Source: Arabidopsis thaliana (lineage: Eukaryota > Streptophyta > Magnoliopsida > Brassicales > Brassicaceae). Taken from it: 64,000 bases of DNA. The notes beneath the pieces were generated by a model. The model was not told where the DNA came from. It did not search any database and saw nothing but the letters and a program-made list of their open reading frames with translations. Both the position numbers and the translations under genes were made by a program. The stretch lies in the NCBI RefSeq assembly GCF_000001735.4, contig NC_003074.8, forward strand, positions 8,060,101 through 8,124,100, in the 5' to 3' direction. Positions within the stretch are counted from its first letter, which is position 1. The number at the start of each line of letters is the position of its first letter. This document shows, one piece after another, positions 36,130 through 47,897 of the stretch.

Positions 36130-37371
36130 ATGACGTTGACGATCTCCGATCTTCCAAGGGATCTGAAGAAGAAAATATTCTCAAGAATTCCGTTGAGATA
36201 TGTGAGAGCATTGCGATTAACCTGCAAAGAGTGGGAAACTTTAATCAAAAGTCGGAGCTTAAAGATCGACGAAGAGGAGTCTCAGATGGTCGCGTTGATG
36301 GATTACAATCTTTGTTTAATGAGCAAATCCTTTAATGGAGGAGATCCATCTACAGAGATTAAAGGCAAACTTACTTGCTTTGACGAACAAGTAAAGGTAT
36401 CTATGTTGTTTCATTGCGAGGGTTTATTGTTATGCATCTTGAAAGACGATAATACTAAGGTTGTTGTTTGGAATCCGTATTTGGGGCAAAGAAGGTTTAT
36501 CCAAGTTAGATTTTCACACATCCCAGGCGGATGGGACCAGTTCAGTTACGCTCTCGGATACTACAAGAATAATAATATGATGAAATCATTTAAACTCTTG
36601 AGGTTTTTTGATTATTTCTATACCTCCAATGATTTTGTTTTCTATGAAATCTATGATTTCGACTCTGGTTTATGGAAAACTCTTGATGTCACTCCATACT
36701 GGCGTATAAGGTTTTTTGATGATATTGGCGTTTCTCTCAAGGGAAACACTTACTGGTGCGCTAAAGAAAGGAAGCCAGAGTGGAACGCAGACCCTTTTAT
36801 CATTGTTGATCACATCATCTGTTTTGATTTTACAAGTGAGAGGTTTGGTCCGCTTGTGCCTTTGCCGTTTAGAGCTATGAAGGAGAGTCTTGTGACTCTA
36901 TCTTGTGTTAGGGAAGAGAAGCTTGCTGCTTTATTTTGTCGCGATGTTGTTGTTGAGGTATGGATTACGACTACGATTGAATTCGATAAGGTGTCGTGGA
37001 GCAAGTTTTTGACCTTTGGTGTGCGTGACTGCCCGATGATTTATTCTTGTACAGGGAGTTTCTTCATTGACGAGGTGAACAAAGTCGCCGTGATTTTCGG
37101 GCAACCGTTGAAACGCGACAAAGTTTTCATCATTGGAGAGGCTGGACAAGTCCGAGATGTTGATCTCGGAGAACCTGCCCACCAAGATAGTTGGCTATAT
37201 GTGTGTCCTTATGTTCCAAGTTTAGTGAAAATCAAGCAACCTCCAGGATGCAAAAGGAGAAGACAAAGCAGTTCAGAAAACCGTCGATATAAGCGAAACA
37301 TGATGAGACTTGTCGAACTTGAAAAGTATCATATTGCCATGGAACCCAAAAGAGGAGACAAAACAATATGA
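36130..37371 (+). CDS. F-box protein with F-box-associated domain
   Basis: Intronless, 413 aa. The N-terminal F-box (about 4-45: ISDLPRDLKKKIFSRIPL, VRALRLTCKEWETLI) should bind an ASK/SKP1 protein in an SCF ubiquitin ligase. It is followed by a type-1 F-box-associated domain (about 90-340) with the usual VVWNPYLGQRRFI, FALGY-like and VDHIICFDFTSERFG motifs for substrate recognition. The C-terminal 45 residues are basic (KRRRQ, RRYKR). This belongs to the very large, fast-evolving Arabidopsis FBA family; substrate unknown. Its promoter region directly abuts the right end of the Mutator-like element. Confidence 0.9.
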   Translation: MTLTISDLPRDLKKKIFSRIPLRYVRALRLTCKEWETLIKSRSLKIDEEESQMVALMDYNLCLMSKSFNGGDPSTEIKGKLTCFDEQVKVSMLFHCEGLLLCILKDDNTKVVVWNPYLGQRRFIQVRFSHIPGGWDQFSYALGYYKNNNMMKSFKLLRFFDYFYTSNDFVFYEIYDFDSGLWKTLDVTPYWRIRFFDDIGVSLKGNTYWCAKERKPEWNADPFIIVDHIICFDFTSERFGPLVPLPFRAMKESLVTLSCVREEKLAALFCRDVVVEVWITTTIEFDKVSWSKFLTFGVRDCPMIYSCTGSFFIDEVNKVAVIFGQPLKRDKVFIIGEAGQVRDVDLGEPAHQDSWLYVCPYVPSLVKIKQPPGCKRRRQSSSENRRYKRNMMRLVELEKYHIAMEPKRGDKTI

Positions 37372-37847
37372 GAGTTTTGCAGCAATTATGAAATCGATTG
37401 ATGTGCAGGAAAAAACTGGCAAAGTGAGAAAACGAGATGATTAAAATTATTCATCCCTTTCATTTCTATTTTACGTTACTTAGATGAATAAAAAAGAGAA
37501 ATTTAAAGAGTTTTTTCATCCACTAAAATAGAGATGAATAAGTTGGAGAGGAATAACACATTATTCAGTGCAACTGATTAATCAATGATCATAATGAACT
37601 TTTACTTGTTACTTGTTATAAAGCCATTATTGTCTTTTTACAAACGAACCAGAGTTGTTTTGTTTGCAGCTTTATCAGATACATAGATTGGTTTTGTAAG
37701 CCGAATCAAGTAATGATCGTCTTATTTGGTAAACAAGAAACTAAGAATAAAAAGACTTAATTAAAACGTCTGATTCGATGCAGAAACAAGCAGCAAGTTA
37801 AGAACAGACATAATTCGTGATTATGACATATAAAAGAGTTCGCTCCT
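37372..37847. other. Convergent 3' region between the F-box gene and DMC1
   Basis: AT-rich. It should contain both 3' untranslated regions; no other feature seen. Confidence 0.65.
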
Positions 37848-40640
37848 CTAATCCTTCGCGTCAGCAATGCCTCCTTGAGTAATCTGGAAACTGTGATTTC
37901 TTCAGTTAAGGAAAAAAATGAAGTCATTGCATTATATGAAATAATCAAAAACAAAGCAAGTGTGTGTGTGTGGATTTGGTTAAAAGGATATGGCTTCAGC
38001 TTCAGCGAGATTCGGAGCATCGTAGACTTTGCAGACACGTGTATCGCCTTTGCCTTTCCTGAACAAGAGCCTGATGGTGGCTGCGTGAGCTAGTACATGA
38101 CCACCTGCTGGCTTTTTTGGGTCTGATATGAACATTCCACCACCTGGGTCAGCTATGACTGCAAACCACCAAATGAAACAGATGATACTTGCTAAGTTAG
38201 TGCAACCAAGAAACAAAAAAAGAATTGATGCTTTATCTCATTATATCAAACTAGTGTAAAGTAAACCTTGGTTAGTCATGTAGACAGCAACGTTGAACTC
38301 CTCTGCAATTTTGATTAGCCTGGAAAGCATCTGAGCTAGTTTTTGCTGCAACACAGAAACTGGGACTATTGAGCAAAGCCAGATTGTGCCAATGATAATG
38401 TAAGTAATGTTGTGGGAGGCAAGTTTAACCTGGCGGTCTGCGAGTTCTCCTCTTCCAGTGAAATCCACTCGGAATAAAGCAATGATCGAGTCAACAATCT
38501 GGAAACAAGGTCAGAAAACTCAGCTAATTTAACTCATATTTGAATGGATAACTAAACTAAAATTATCAGACATGTTTTACTTACCAGAATCCTAAATGGT
38601 TCCTCAGACATTTTTGCAGCAAGGCCAAGAAGCAAGTTGTACTGATGCTCATAGGTATAAGCACGAGCATAAATGATCTGTTATATCAAGATGAATAAGA
38701 TTTTTGAATGTCAGTCACAGTCCTGAGAGTAAGTAAAGATGTGAGGTTAATAATGCTTACATTGTCAAGCACAGCTCCTGGATCCATTCCAAATCTTTCA
38801 GCAATTGGGACAATCCTATCAGGACGGCTACAAAATTTAGGGGTTAAGGAAAAATCATGGAATATAGAAACAATCTAATGAAGACACAAGATCTGGTCAG
38901 AAGATTTGTTATAAGATATTAAGGATACAAGGTTCCCTCTGTGTCAATGTATGCCACTTTTCCATTCCCTCCTTTCATGTTTGTAGGTAGCTGTAATACA
39001 TCAATACAGAAAATGAATACCAATGACATTGAGAGACAGAGTACCTCAATGGTTTATATGCTGAAAGAAAGTAAAATCTCATCTCATGCCTCTGAAATGT
39101 AAACAAGACAACATATATTTCATATTGAGACTGTAGGAAAGAAACCAACCTGCGTAGTGACACAAAGGGTATGTGCTAATTGGGTTTTCCCAGACCTGAA
39201 GTGAAATTAAACTCTATAAGAATACAAGCTATTAACAGGAAACTTATAGAGCTTGGCTCAGCTGTTTCTCACCTAAATTCCCCAAAAGCCTCTGTGATGG
39301 CTGAGGTTTCAATTCCACCTAGCAAGAAATGTGAAATAATTAAACCAGAACTTAAGTAGTGTGATCAAGATGGCAAAAATCTAAAGCAAAACTTAGCATA
39401 CCTCCTAAGAGATCATCGAGAGCTTGACACCCTGTAGTGATTTTTACAACTGATTTCCTCTGTAAACAATTAAAAAACAACTTGTAAGTTTCAATATCTA
39501 ATATGAAATGTTGAATAGGATATCAAAATCTAATAGTTCTGTTAGTGGGATCAAGCAACAATGAGTCTAACCTTTATAAGAGCATCACTTCCAGTCATAT
39601 ATCCAAAGTTCTGAAGGAGAAATGGTTTGACAATTAAAATGACGCAAATGCAGAAAGTAACACTGATATAGCAACAACAGATGGAAACGTTAAACTTACC
39701 ACAATTTTCTCAGCAGCTTCACAGATTTTGTCAACTTTGGCCTCAGATAAACCTTTGATTCCAGTAAGGTTCTGCATCAAACATAAGTTTAAACAATCGA
39801 CTCATGCAACCAACATCTACATAGTATAAACCCAATGAGCAAAGCTAAATAAGCTGGTTAATACCTTCTTGGTATGCATCATGAGACCATTGCAGGTATG
39901 GATCCCAGCTTCTTGTAGCTTTTTCACATCTCCTGCGTTTATACCTTGTGCGATCACTGACACAAGCAAAAATAAAAGTCCCGAGATCAAATCAGCTAGA
40001 GATTTTAGCCAGATACAGAAATCAAACAACTATGTACACTAATATACACTCGAATTCCACAAACAGTAAACGAAATGGACCATAAACTATTCGTTACCAA
40101 GGAGAACCATGTTCAGAAATCAATATCGATCCTAGATTCATACTTAAATTCGAAATCTAACAGAGATTGCGAGAACATTCCTCAAATTAGATGAACGATT
40201 CTAGATCTGATTTCATAAGACCCAGCGATTAAGCAACAACGAGGTTTAGATAAACAAAAGTGGGCGAAATTAGAAGAGATAAACACACAGAGACGATTCC
40301 AAAACAGATGATGAAGATTTGAAACGAAAAAGTGAAGAATCGTAAAAGTTGAAAACGAATTCAAATCTTACATTTGTCAATCATCTCAAATAGATCTTCG
40401 TCTTCATCATTTTCTTCACGCTCAACGAGCTGCATCTGGCTCGTTTCTTCAGCTCTATGAATCCGAAACAACACAAACAGATCAGGATCATCGGAAAACA
40501 AAATAAAAACGAGAAGAAGCGAGTCAGGTACACAAAACTTAAGACAAAGCTTAAACCAAAACGATGAATGGAGAAGAAGAAGAAGAATCGTAGTAGAGAG
40601 AAAGAGAGAGATCAATCACTTACTTAAGAGAAGCCATCAT
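37848..40640 (-). CDS. DMC1: Meiotic recombinase DMC1
   Basis: Fifteen coding exons, in gene order: 40624-40640, 40372-40454, 39865-39956, 39700-39771, 39572-39610, 39402-39459, 39273-39318, 39150-39195, 38929-38990, 38761-38827, 38585-38677, 38430-38498, 38267-38345, 37992-38158, 37848-37892. Joined they give 344 aa. RecA/Rad51 family, meiosis-specific strand-exchange protein that forms filaments on resected double-strand breaks to promote interhomologue repair. An acidic N-terminus is followed by a helix-hairpin-helix domain (about 35-90), Walker A GEFRSGKT (133-140) and Walker B ILIVDS (224-229). Loop segments include [12 protein letters not shown]. The last intron is AT-AC and intron 9 is GT-AG of U12 type (see those entries); without the AT-AC junction the conserved C-terminus [14 protein letters not shown] cannot be joined. 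A Mutator-like element lies 298 bp upstream of the start. Confidence 0.97.
37893..37991 (-). other. U12-type AT-AC intron (DMC1 intron 14)
   Basis: The 99-nt intron begins ATATCCTTTT, the U12 AT-AC donor consensus, and ends in AC before AGTTTCCAG. A perfect U12 branch-point sequence TTCCTTAAC lies at 37913-37905, 12 nt before the 3' junction. No GT-AG pair joins the flanking conserved residues (AEAEA and SFQITQ) in frame. It would be spliced by the minor spliceosome. Confidence 0.93.
38828..38928 (-). other. U12-type GT-AG intron (DMC1 intron 9)
   Basis: The 101-nt intron starts GTATCCTTAA, which fits the U12 GT-AG donor consensus, and ends TTTTGTAG. A perfect TTCCTTAAC branch site occurs at 38851-38843, with its branch adenosine about 16 nt from the acceptor. 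The other DMC1 introns have ordinary U2-type donors and no such branch site was seen in them. Confidence 0.85.
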
Positions 40641-40938
40641 TTTCTCGCTCTAAGAGTCTCTAAGCTTGGAAGAGTGAGAGAGATAGAATTTTGAAATTCG
40701 AAATTTGAAAATCTTTGCTCGATTTGCTTCGAGGGTTCAAGGTTTTTAATGGCGGGTTACGGAATTGAAAGCGTGATTCTAATTCCGTTGATTTGAATTT
40801 GGGTTCCGCAACTGAATTTGTTTTCGTTTGTGTGCTCTTCTTTGTTATACATGACTTTGTTTGATGGCTGCGATAATGCCACGTCATAGTTATCATCCGT
40901 CTATCGACGGTCAATAGAAGGAATCTAGGTGAAAAAAA
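40641..40938 (-). promoter_or_regulatory. DMC1 proximal 5' region
   Basis: The 298 bp between the DMC1 ATG and the Mutator-like element, including the left copy of its target duplication (40930-40938). It contains a CCACGTCA-type ACGT motif (about 40879). It presumably includes the 5' untranslated region and core promoter. Confidence 0.5.
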
Positions 40939-41069
40939 GAGAATATTACACTCTTAAACACTTTTTTAAAACTATTTCTGTGTTTAGGCACTTTCAAAAG
41001 ATTAGGCACTTTTTTATGTTTTTTTACTAAAATACCCTCTTAACTAAAATATTATCTTAACCCACGTTT

Positions 41070-41160
41070 TCTCTCTTTCTCTCTCTCTCTTCATCTCTCT
41101 CTTTCTCTCTCTCTCTCTCTTCATCTCTCTCTCTCTCTTCACCTCTCTCTCTCTTCATCT
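41070..41160. repeat. CT-rich microsatellite
   Basis: Runs of CTCTCTCT interrupted by TTCATCT or TTCACCT units lie inside the 1.9-kb Mutator-like element. Confidence 0.8.
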
Positions 41161-41276
41161 TTGTAAAAAATGAGAAGAAACTTCTTCTTCTTCAACAATG
41201 GCGGTTTGATTTGATTTTTGCTCTCTCTCATGTGTCAAACTCGTTTCATCTACGTAGCATCGAGATTTCAGTTAAT

Positions 41277-41594
41277 CGAATCTCCTGTTATCATGGACAT
41301 GTTATATAAAATGGATATAGATCAGTAAAAAGGTTTCCGAATGGATATATTTAAATGGATTCGTTATTATGGACACCAAAAAATTGTTTGTTGATTTTTT
41401 TTTCAGTTTGCAGAGACCTCCACCTTCAAAACCTTATGGACATGGAACTTTGGTTTCTTTACAAAACACGGTTAATCGAATCTCCTATTATTATTGACAT
41501 GGTATATAGAATGGATACGGATCAGTAGAAAGGTTTCTGAATGGATATATTTAAATGGATTTGTTATTATGGATACCAAAAAATTATTTGTAGC
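41277..41594. repeat. 118-bp direct duplication inside the 1.9-kb element
   Basis: Copy 1 (about 41277-41395) and copy 2 (about 41476-41594) share TCGAATCTCCT, ATGGATATATTTAAATGGAT and ACCAAAAAATT blocks in order, at roughly 90% identity by eye, with about 80 bp between them. Confidence 0.85.
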
Positions 41595-41704
41595 AAATCA
41601 ACCGCATATAGCTTGTTTTTAGGATGTTAGACATGCTTCTCCAATTCTTCATCTTTTACTCTTAACATGTAAGACCAAAAGATTTACAAATCTCACCATA
41701 TCAA

Positions 41705-41795
41705 TCCATAATATACAATCCATGATGCGTCATCCATAATATGTCATCCATGATTCATCATCCATAATGTGCCATCCATAATTTGCCATCCATAA
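41705..41795. repeat. CATCCATAAT minisatellite
   Basis: About seven imperfect units of 13-16 bp containing CCATAATNTG, CCATGAT or CATCCATAAT lie in tandem inside the 1.9-kb element. The unit spacing is irregular. Confidence 0.75.
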
Positions 41796-42885
41796 TGGAC
41801 ATCACCAATAACAAACGCCGTAAGAGCTACAAACACATCCTTAGCCACCAATGAAGATTTACCAAACACAAATAATTCCAATGAACAAGATTTCAACAAG
41901 AACACAAATTCTTTTTAAGAAAACACAAATAACCCTAGTCATACAGAATTACTCGCCAAATCAATGAGAACACAAATGCCTTGTAATAAATCACAAATAA
42001 CCCTAATCATCTAGAATTAGTCGCCAAATCTTACTTAAATTAGATCCATCTTGATATCTCTTCTAATCTATGTTGTATGCTTAGTTGTTTCCTATTGATT
42101 CCCAACTTGATTAAAAACGAAATCACCAAACATAGCCAAAGAATTCGCCAGAACTCCATGACACTCTTCCGTAGCCAAAGAATCGTTCATCATAAACAAA
42201 CAATCAAATTTTTTTAATCCATGGAAAGAAATCACAAACCTGTCCAACACAAGGAGATCCTCCTTCGTCTAGAGTAACCATAGGAAAAACCTCCATTTAC
42301 TACTATTATCATGTTCATGAGGAAAGTTGTGTGGATTAAAGAACTTCACAGAGAATAATCGATTAATTTCATGAGAAACGATTTTCAACATCTCTCTGCT
42401 TCGTTTTTAAACTACTATGGATTTATGAAAAAACGATCTTCAGGAAGGAGAAAGGGAGAAACGATTGTTTTTTTAGAGAGAGAGATTTAGTTCTAGAGAC
42501 GAAGAGAAATACCTTTTTCTAATCAGATTTTAACATCAAAAAATTAATCCATTTATTGTCTTTAATCTCAGCCATAGATCTTAATTTTTATTTTTCAATC
42601 TAATGGTCTATATTAATAACTACGTATCTAAATTCTTTTATTTTTTTAATTGTTTGGTTAAGATATATATTTAGTTATTGTTTTCGATTGTTTAGTTAAG
42701 AGGTATAAAAGTCAAGTTTTCCTTCAAAAAGAAGGAAAAGTGCCTCTAACTTGGAAAGTGTCTATATTGTCTAAACTTACGTTTAAAGTGTCTTATATTG
42801 GAACATTCCCTGAAAAAAATTAGCCACTTGCACTTCATAACGGCGCACATTAGACATTTGACTCACATTTTATCGATAAAATCAA

Positions 42886-43000
42886 ATGCATATAGGCCCA
42901 TAAGCCCAGTATACTAATTATTCGGATGCATATAGGACCATAGGCCCATTTTACTGAAATTACAGAAAAATAAAAATAATATAGATGCATATAGGCCCAA
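42886..43000. repeat. Three spaced ATGCATATAGG(C/A)CCA units
   Basis: Units at 42886, 42926 and 42985 share ATGCATATAGG followed by CCCA or ACCA; the first two also carry a nearby second GCCCA. Each unit combines an RY-like ATGCAT core with a GGCCCA (site II-like) core. Confidence 0.75.
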
Positions 43001-46000
43001 TCTAATATTTGTTTGCGGATCCACTAATCAAATTAATTTTAAAAAGTTGGGGAGTTTAACCAACGATCTCTATTATTACTAGAAACTATACATTTCTACC
43101 AACTATCATATTATCCTTTTGAAATATTTATCCCTCGAAATTGTATATATTGTGAGACCTGATCAAGTTCAAGTTTAATTTGTTAGAGCTCATGAAAGTT
43201 TATGGTGACAAGCCATTAACACCAACTTTGAGTTTTTTTAAGATAAGTGTAGTGAGGAGTCCCAATGTCGTCGAATCAATAGTAAAAGATAGCGGTGCCT
43301 AATTCATGACATATAGACCACATGTCATTTGACAAAGAGATATGATCCTTAACCCTTAGAAACAAAAACCCAAGCTAAGATCATAGCTAATATTTTCAAA
43401 TTAATTCACATACAACAAAACTGATAAAGAACCGACTTGATTTGATTTGGACTAAAAAACGATTCTTCTAGTTCTAGGTCAATACGTAGAACCGGATGTT
43501 ATAACTTTAAGAGCACTTCACAACTCATATATTGTAAAGTATCAATGTTTTTACACACCATGACCTTAAGTAACATGACTCTACCATTCTTCTTCATTTT
43601 TTATGCATATATGCTTAATTATATTATATCACATTGATTTTGAAAAAGAATCATCGAAGTTCTCTAGTGTAAAGGTATATGTGGTTGGCTAGATACAGAC
43701 AGAATAGTGTCGATTGAAAGAGCACATGGATGCTCAACGAATCTCCCTATATCAAAAGAAGTGGATTACAAAAGAACCTTTTTATATAATTTTTTCTCAT
43801 ATTTAAAAATTTTCTTTGGATTTTATTATATTACTCTACAGTTGCCTCTCACTTCACATATGCACTTTGATTATCATATTCATATACCATCATCACTTTT
43901 TGCCATAAGTTTTTTTTCTCTTAAAGTGAACATAGTAATATCCAACCTAAATCAAAATTTTATGTGCTAGCTATTTCTTAGTTTATGCACATGATTTTTC
44001 ACATGAATCAACCGGTACATGTAATCAAAGCATGAGAAATGAAGACCAACAAATGGCTAAACAAATGGCACTCTAGGTTTAGACGATTATTTTAAATTGG
44101 AGTTTATGTATTTAGATGCATTTGACATGAGTGTTCAAAGTACACAATCTCTAAATGTACACTTCAAATTTTCAAAATATTCTCGAAGTAATATCATGGG
44201 GAAATAAAAAGAAGGAGAAGTGGTTTGCTTTTATGGGTGTGAATCTATAAATGGGATGTTTCCTCCTCAGTAAACACTCATTTCTTTAAATAAAAACAGA
44301 AAGGGGACCATTTGCATGTTGCATCTTCTATTACATAGACTCATCCCCACTTGCGAATTCACTACCCCCACCAAACGTTGCCGTTTTAGTAAACTCCATA
44401 CTCTATGTAAGGTACGTACAAGTTACAAAAAACACTAATATATGTATGTATGTATATACATGGTCCTAGCTAGCTAGCTACAACTCCTAGGGTACACATA
44501 CCGGAGCCATCATCATCAATTTATCATCGACATCGATTTATCATTATGATCATCATCTCTCTCTCCTTCAATATATGTAGCAGTGGCAGTAATGTGGGTG
44601 ATACGTTTGTATAAAGCTGGAAAGCAACATTTGGATCCACTCTCTGTTGGCTTAAGCATGCTTCTTTTAACTCTTCTCATGTATTCTCTCTACATATTTG
44701 TAACATTATAATAACTCGCAATTTGCAACATATTTTTATCACATACTTGAACAAAAGAAAAATTAGTACACGACAATTTGTATTTTAATGAAAACTGTTA
44801 TATCATCAGAATCTCAAAAGTATATATGAAAATATTAAAAAATATCATATATTAGTTTGTGATAACAATATTTCTACATTTATTTGTTCCACATTGAAAT
44901 TAGGTTTTATTAATCTTCCAAGAAAAAAAAAGAAGAATTCTAATTAAGTTGCGATCAATATGCTTCAAAAAGTTGGTAGCAATTGTTATTTTTTTATAAA
45001 AAAAATTCAATAGTAAAATATGTATTGAACTTTGCCGTTATATACAAAAAAGAACTGTACTAAAACCTTTTTACATATTTTACAGTACACTGAATTTTCA
45101 TGATATTAGAACTAAAGAACTTTGTTTTTAAAACATACCACAAAATTATAGCAAATTAACTTTAGTCGTAGTTTTTTTAATTTTATTATAATATTGTTGG
45201 CAATCACCGATTAGGTGTGGCTTATTAACGTTGGTTGGAATTTATAAATATGAACACTTTTATTTGACTTCGGGTGCAAAGTTAATGATTTTATCAGACT
45301 ATCAGTCATCACAATCAACTAACTCTTTATTTAGCATCTAACGTTGCTTTTGATACTAAAGAAAAAGAAGAAAAAAAACATTTAAATTATAGTACCATTG
45401 TATTCGATAGATGATCCAAAACAAAAAGATAAGTTCGAGCATCACATATATAGGTCTGATCAAGTACTTCTCAATTTGCATACGTATACATCAAACTGTT
45501 ACATCAGCCTCCTCGTGAGCCATATCGAAACATGTATGACAAATTTGTATGCCTATTCTTCGCAATTATATTCGTGTATCGAACTATATTATTTAATTTA
45601 TACTATTTTTAATTAATTAGAGAATTGATACACGAGTAATCTCATAGCTGATTTTGTCTCATATAAACGGTGTTAACAAAAAAAAAGAAGAAGGAATTAA
45701 CGTACATATGCTTTAGTACACGAACAATATCGCTTCAAAATTAAACTTGTTTATGTAAGTTTCGTACAAAAATATAGCATAGCTTATAGTTCACTATCAC
45801 TACGTACGATGAAATTCTTCAACCTTTTATATATTCACTATTAGGAAACGGATGAAGTATGATTAAACCAATATAGGTTAATTCTTTTACGCAAAAAAGT
45901 CAAATCATTAACAAATTTAAAGGATTAAGTTTCGAGTAGACCGTGACAAATCACTAAACTAGAAATTTTACTTCAGCAGCTTGAAGCTTATAAGAGTAAA

Positions 46001-47888
46001 CATCTTTACCCTTACTTTTGCAGTTAGTGTTGTTTGACTTATTGGTACCAAACTAAAACCTTAAAAAAAAGGAACAATGAAATAGAAAAAACTTCTAGAC
46101 CAATCAGATTTTTTTCTTTTTATCTCTACCAAATACAAAAAGTCGTTGTCAAAGATTGTCCATATCAATAATTTTCAATATCTTGCAATATCGCGTAGCT
46201 GTCACAAACCAACAGCTTGCCCAGAACCTATCGAATTTTAGGTAGTTTTTGCATAGAAATGGTATCATCCCATTGTTAGTGATAAGGAATCTTTTTGAGG
46301 AAAGTTGTTTTATTATTCAATTTTTCTTTCTATACATTTACAGCAATAAATAATTAAATAACACCAGTTTCAGATACTTTATTTATTACATCTTCTATAT
46401 TAAAAAAAAAAGTTGTAACGTCTAGAGCTATTAATCACTATACCAGCGGTAATTGGCATTGTGGTAAATTACAAGAACAAATGGCCGTAAAACATGTGAA
46501 GTCGGTAATTAAGCATGGATACTGTATGTACATAGATAATTATATATGTCACTTTTAGATAACTAAAATATTTTTGTGACAAAGACTGGCACTTGAGTCA
46601 ATAATTAGAGATTAAAAAATATATAAATCTCATTTATATATCATGAGAATATTCCATATGAGCTCACTTAGGTATCACATGTATTGGTTATAATACCACT
46701 CACATACAAGGTTTTTCTTTTGTTACTTTTCCTAAGAAAATTTCTATAACGTCTTATAAATAAAAACTATAAAAATATCTCCACAAAAATTCTTAATGTT
46801 TTTTTGTGTGAGTTAAACTGTTATTTATTGGTATGTAAGTGAGTTATAAAGTAGTTGCACGATTAGTTTATATTGAGGCCAGAAAAAAATGTAATGCTTC
46901 ACATAGTATTATATAGTCTAAGAGTTCCCGTAGGTTATACTTTATGCATGTGTTAACCTCACTTTTTCATGGCTTAGGTCTTAATAATATTGAATATGAA
47001 TCATAAAGATAATGTCTCAGCGGTGGAGTTTTGAAAACTATATTAAACCTAATGATGAGTCTAATAAAGCCTAGTATCAATCAAATAGGACAACAAGAAA
47101 ACTGTCATTTTTTTCTCTCCGACATAGAAAATATAGTCCATAATTCTGACCATATATATAATTAAACAGTTAATATAAATAAACCATATATTTCGTACTA
47201 TTATGAATGAAATTAAATTAACTTAATTAAATCAAGACCGGATGCAAAATTACAAATCGTCCAATCTTTTCAGGTAAATGTTTGATATCCAATATTAACA
47301 ATTTTCATAGTAATTTACAATATGAAAGTATAAAAACAGAAAATTCATCCATTGATTAACAAGTCAAAGTGGTAGAAATTTTACACAACATGTTATTACA
47401 TGCACATCCGATTAAAATCTAACATCTTCTAGAACATTAATCACATTATATAATAGAAAACAATCAATAATTATTCATTGGAATTATTGGTTATCAAAAC
47501 AAAACTTTATTTCCAAAAACCAAGAATAAGAAGATAAAATAAAGAAAGAAAGAAAGAAAAAAAGAGGGTCCCCATCAATGTAGTAGAGAAGTAATTAATA
47601 GAGTTACAGAAACAAGCAAAAACAACACACAAAACTAATCTGTCTCTGTAAGATGATGAGATTAGAGAAGTGCATGAGGCTCGGAGAATCGGCGTGACAT
47701 TATTCAATTTTATTCACGGTTCTACTTTGGACCACTTTTCTTTAACGCCTTTTGTTTGTCACTCGTTCTTTTTTTCTTTCTCTCGATTTTATTTCACTTT
47801 CGACCCTTAAACTCTCCATAAATTCCGAAACTGATCCCTCAAAAACATTATTCTATCTCTCTCCTTCACGTTCTCCTCCTTATCCCTT

Positions 47889-47897
47889 CTATATAAA
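47889..47897 (+). promoter_or_regulatory. TATA box of MIR167A
   Basis: CTATATAAAC lies about 80 bp upstream of the hairpin, in a T/C-rich context typical of Arabidopsis MIR promoters, so transcription would start near 47920. Confidence 0.6.

Larger units (their letters stand above)
40939..42810. mobile_element. Non-autonomous Mutator-like element in the DMC1 5' region (1872 bp)
   Basis: Bounded by a perfect 9-bp target duplication TGAAAAAAA (40930-40938 and 42811-42819). Ends are GAGAATATTAC on the left and, reverse-complemented, GGGAATGTTCC on the right. Subterminal AGGCACTT words occur at 40986 and 41004, and inverted at 42738. No transposase ORF. The interior holds a CT microsatellite (41070-41160), a diverged 118-bp direct duplication (41277-41594) and a CATCCATAAT minisatellite (about 41705-41795). 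It shares its termini with the element at 33407-35838. I recall that a Columbia-specific insertion of about 1.9 kb in the DMC1 promoter, absent from Landsberg, was described by Klimyuk and Jones (1997); this element fits in size and position. Confidence 0.92.

Noticed and set aside
41705..41795. CRISPR-like direct repeats
   Set aside because: Units are imperfect with irregular spacing and no unique spacers; this is a minisatellite in a plant transposon.
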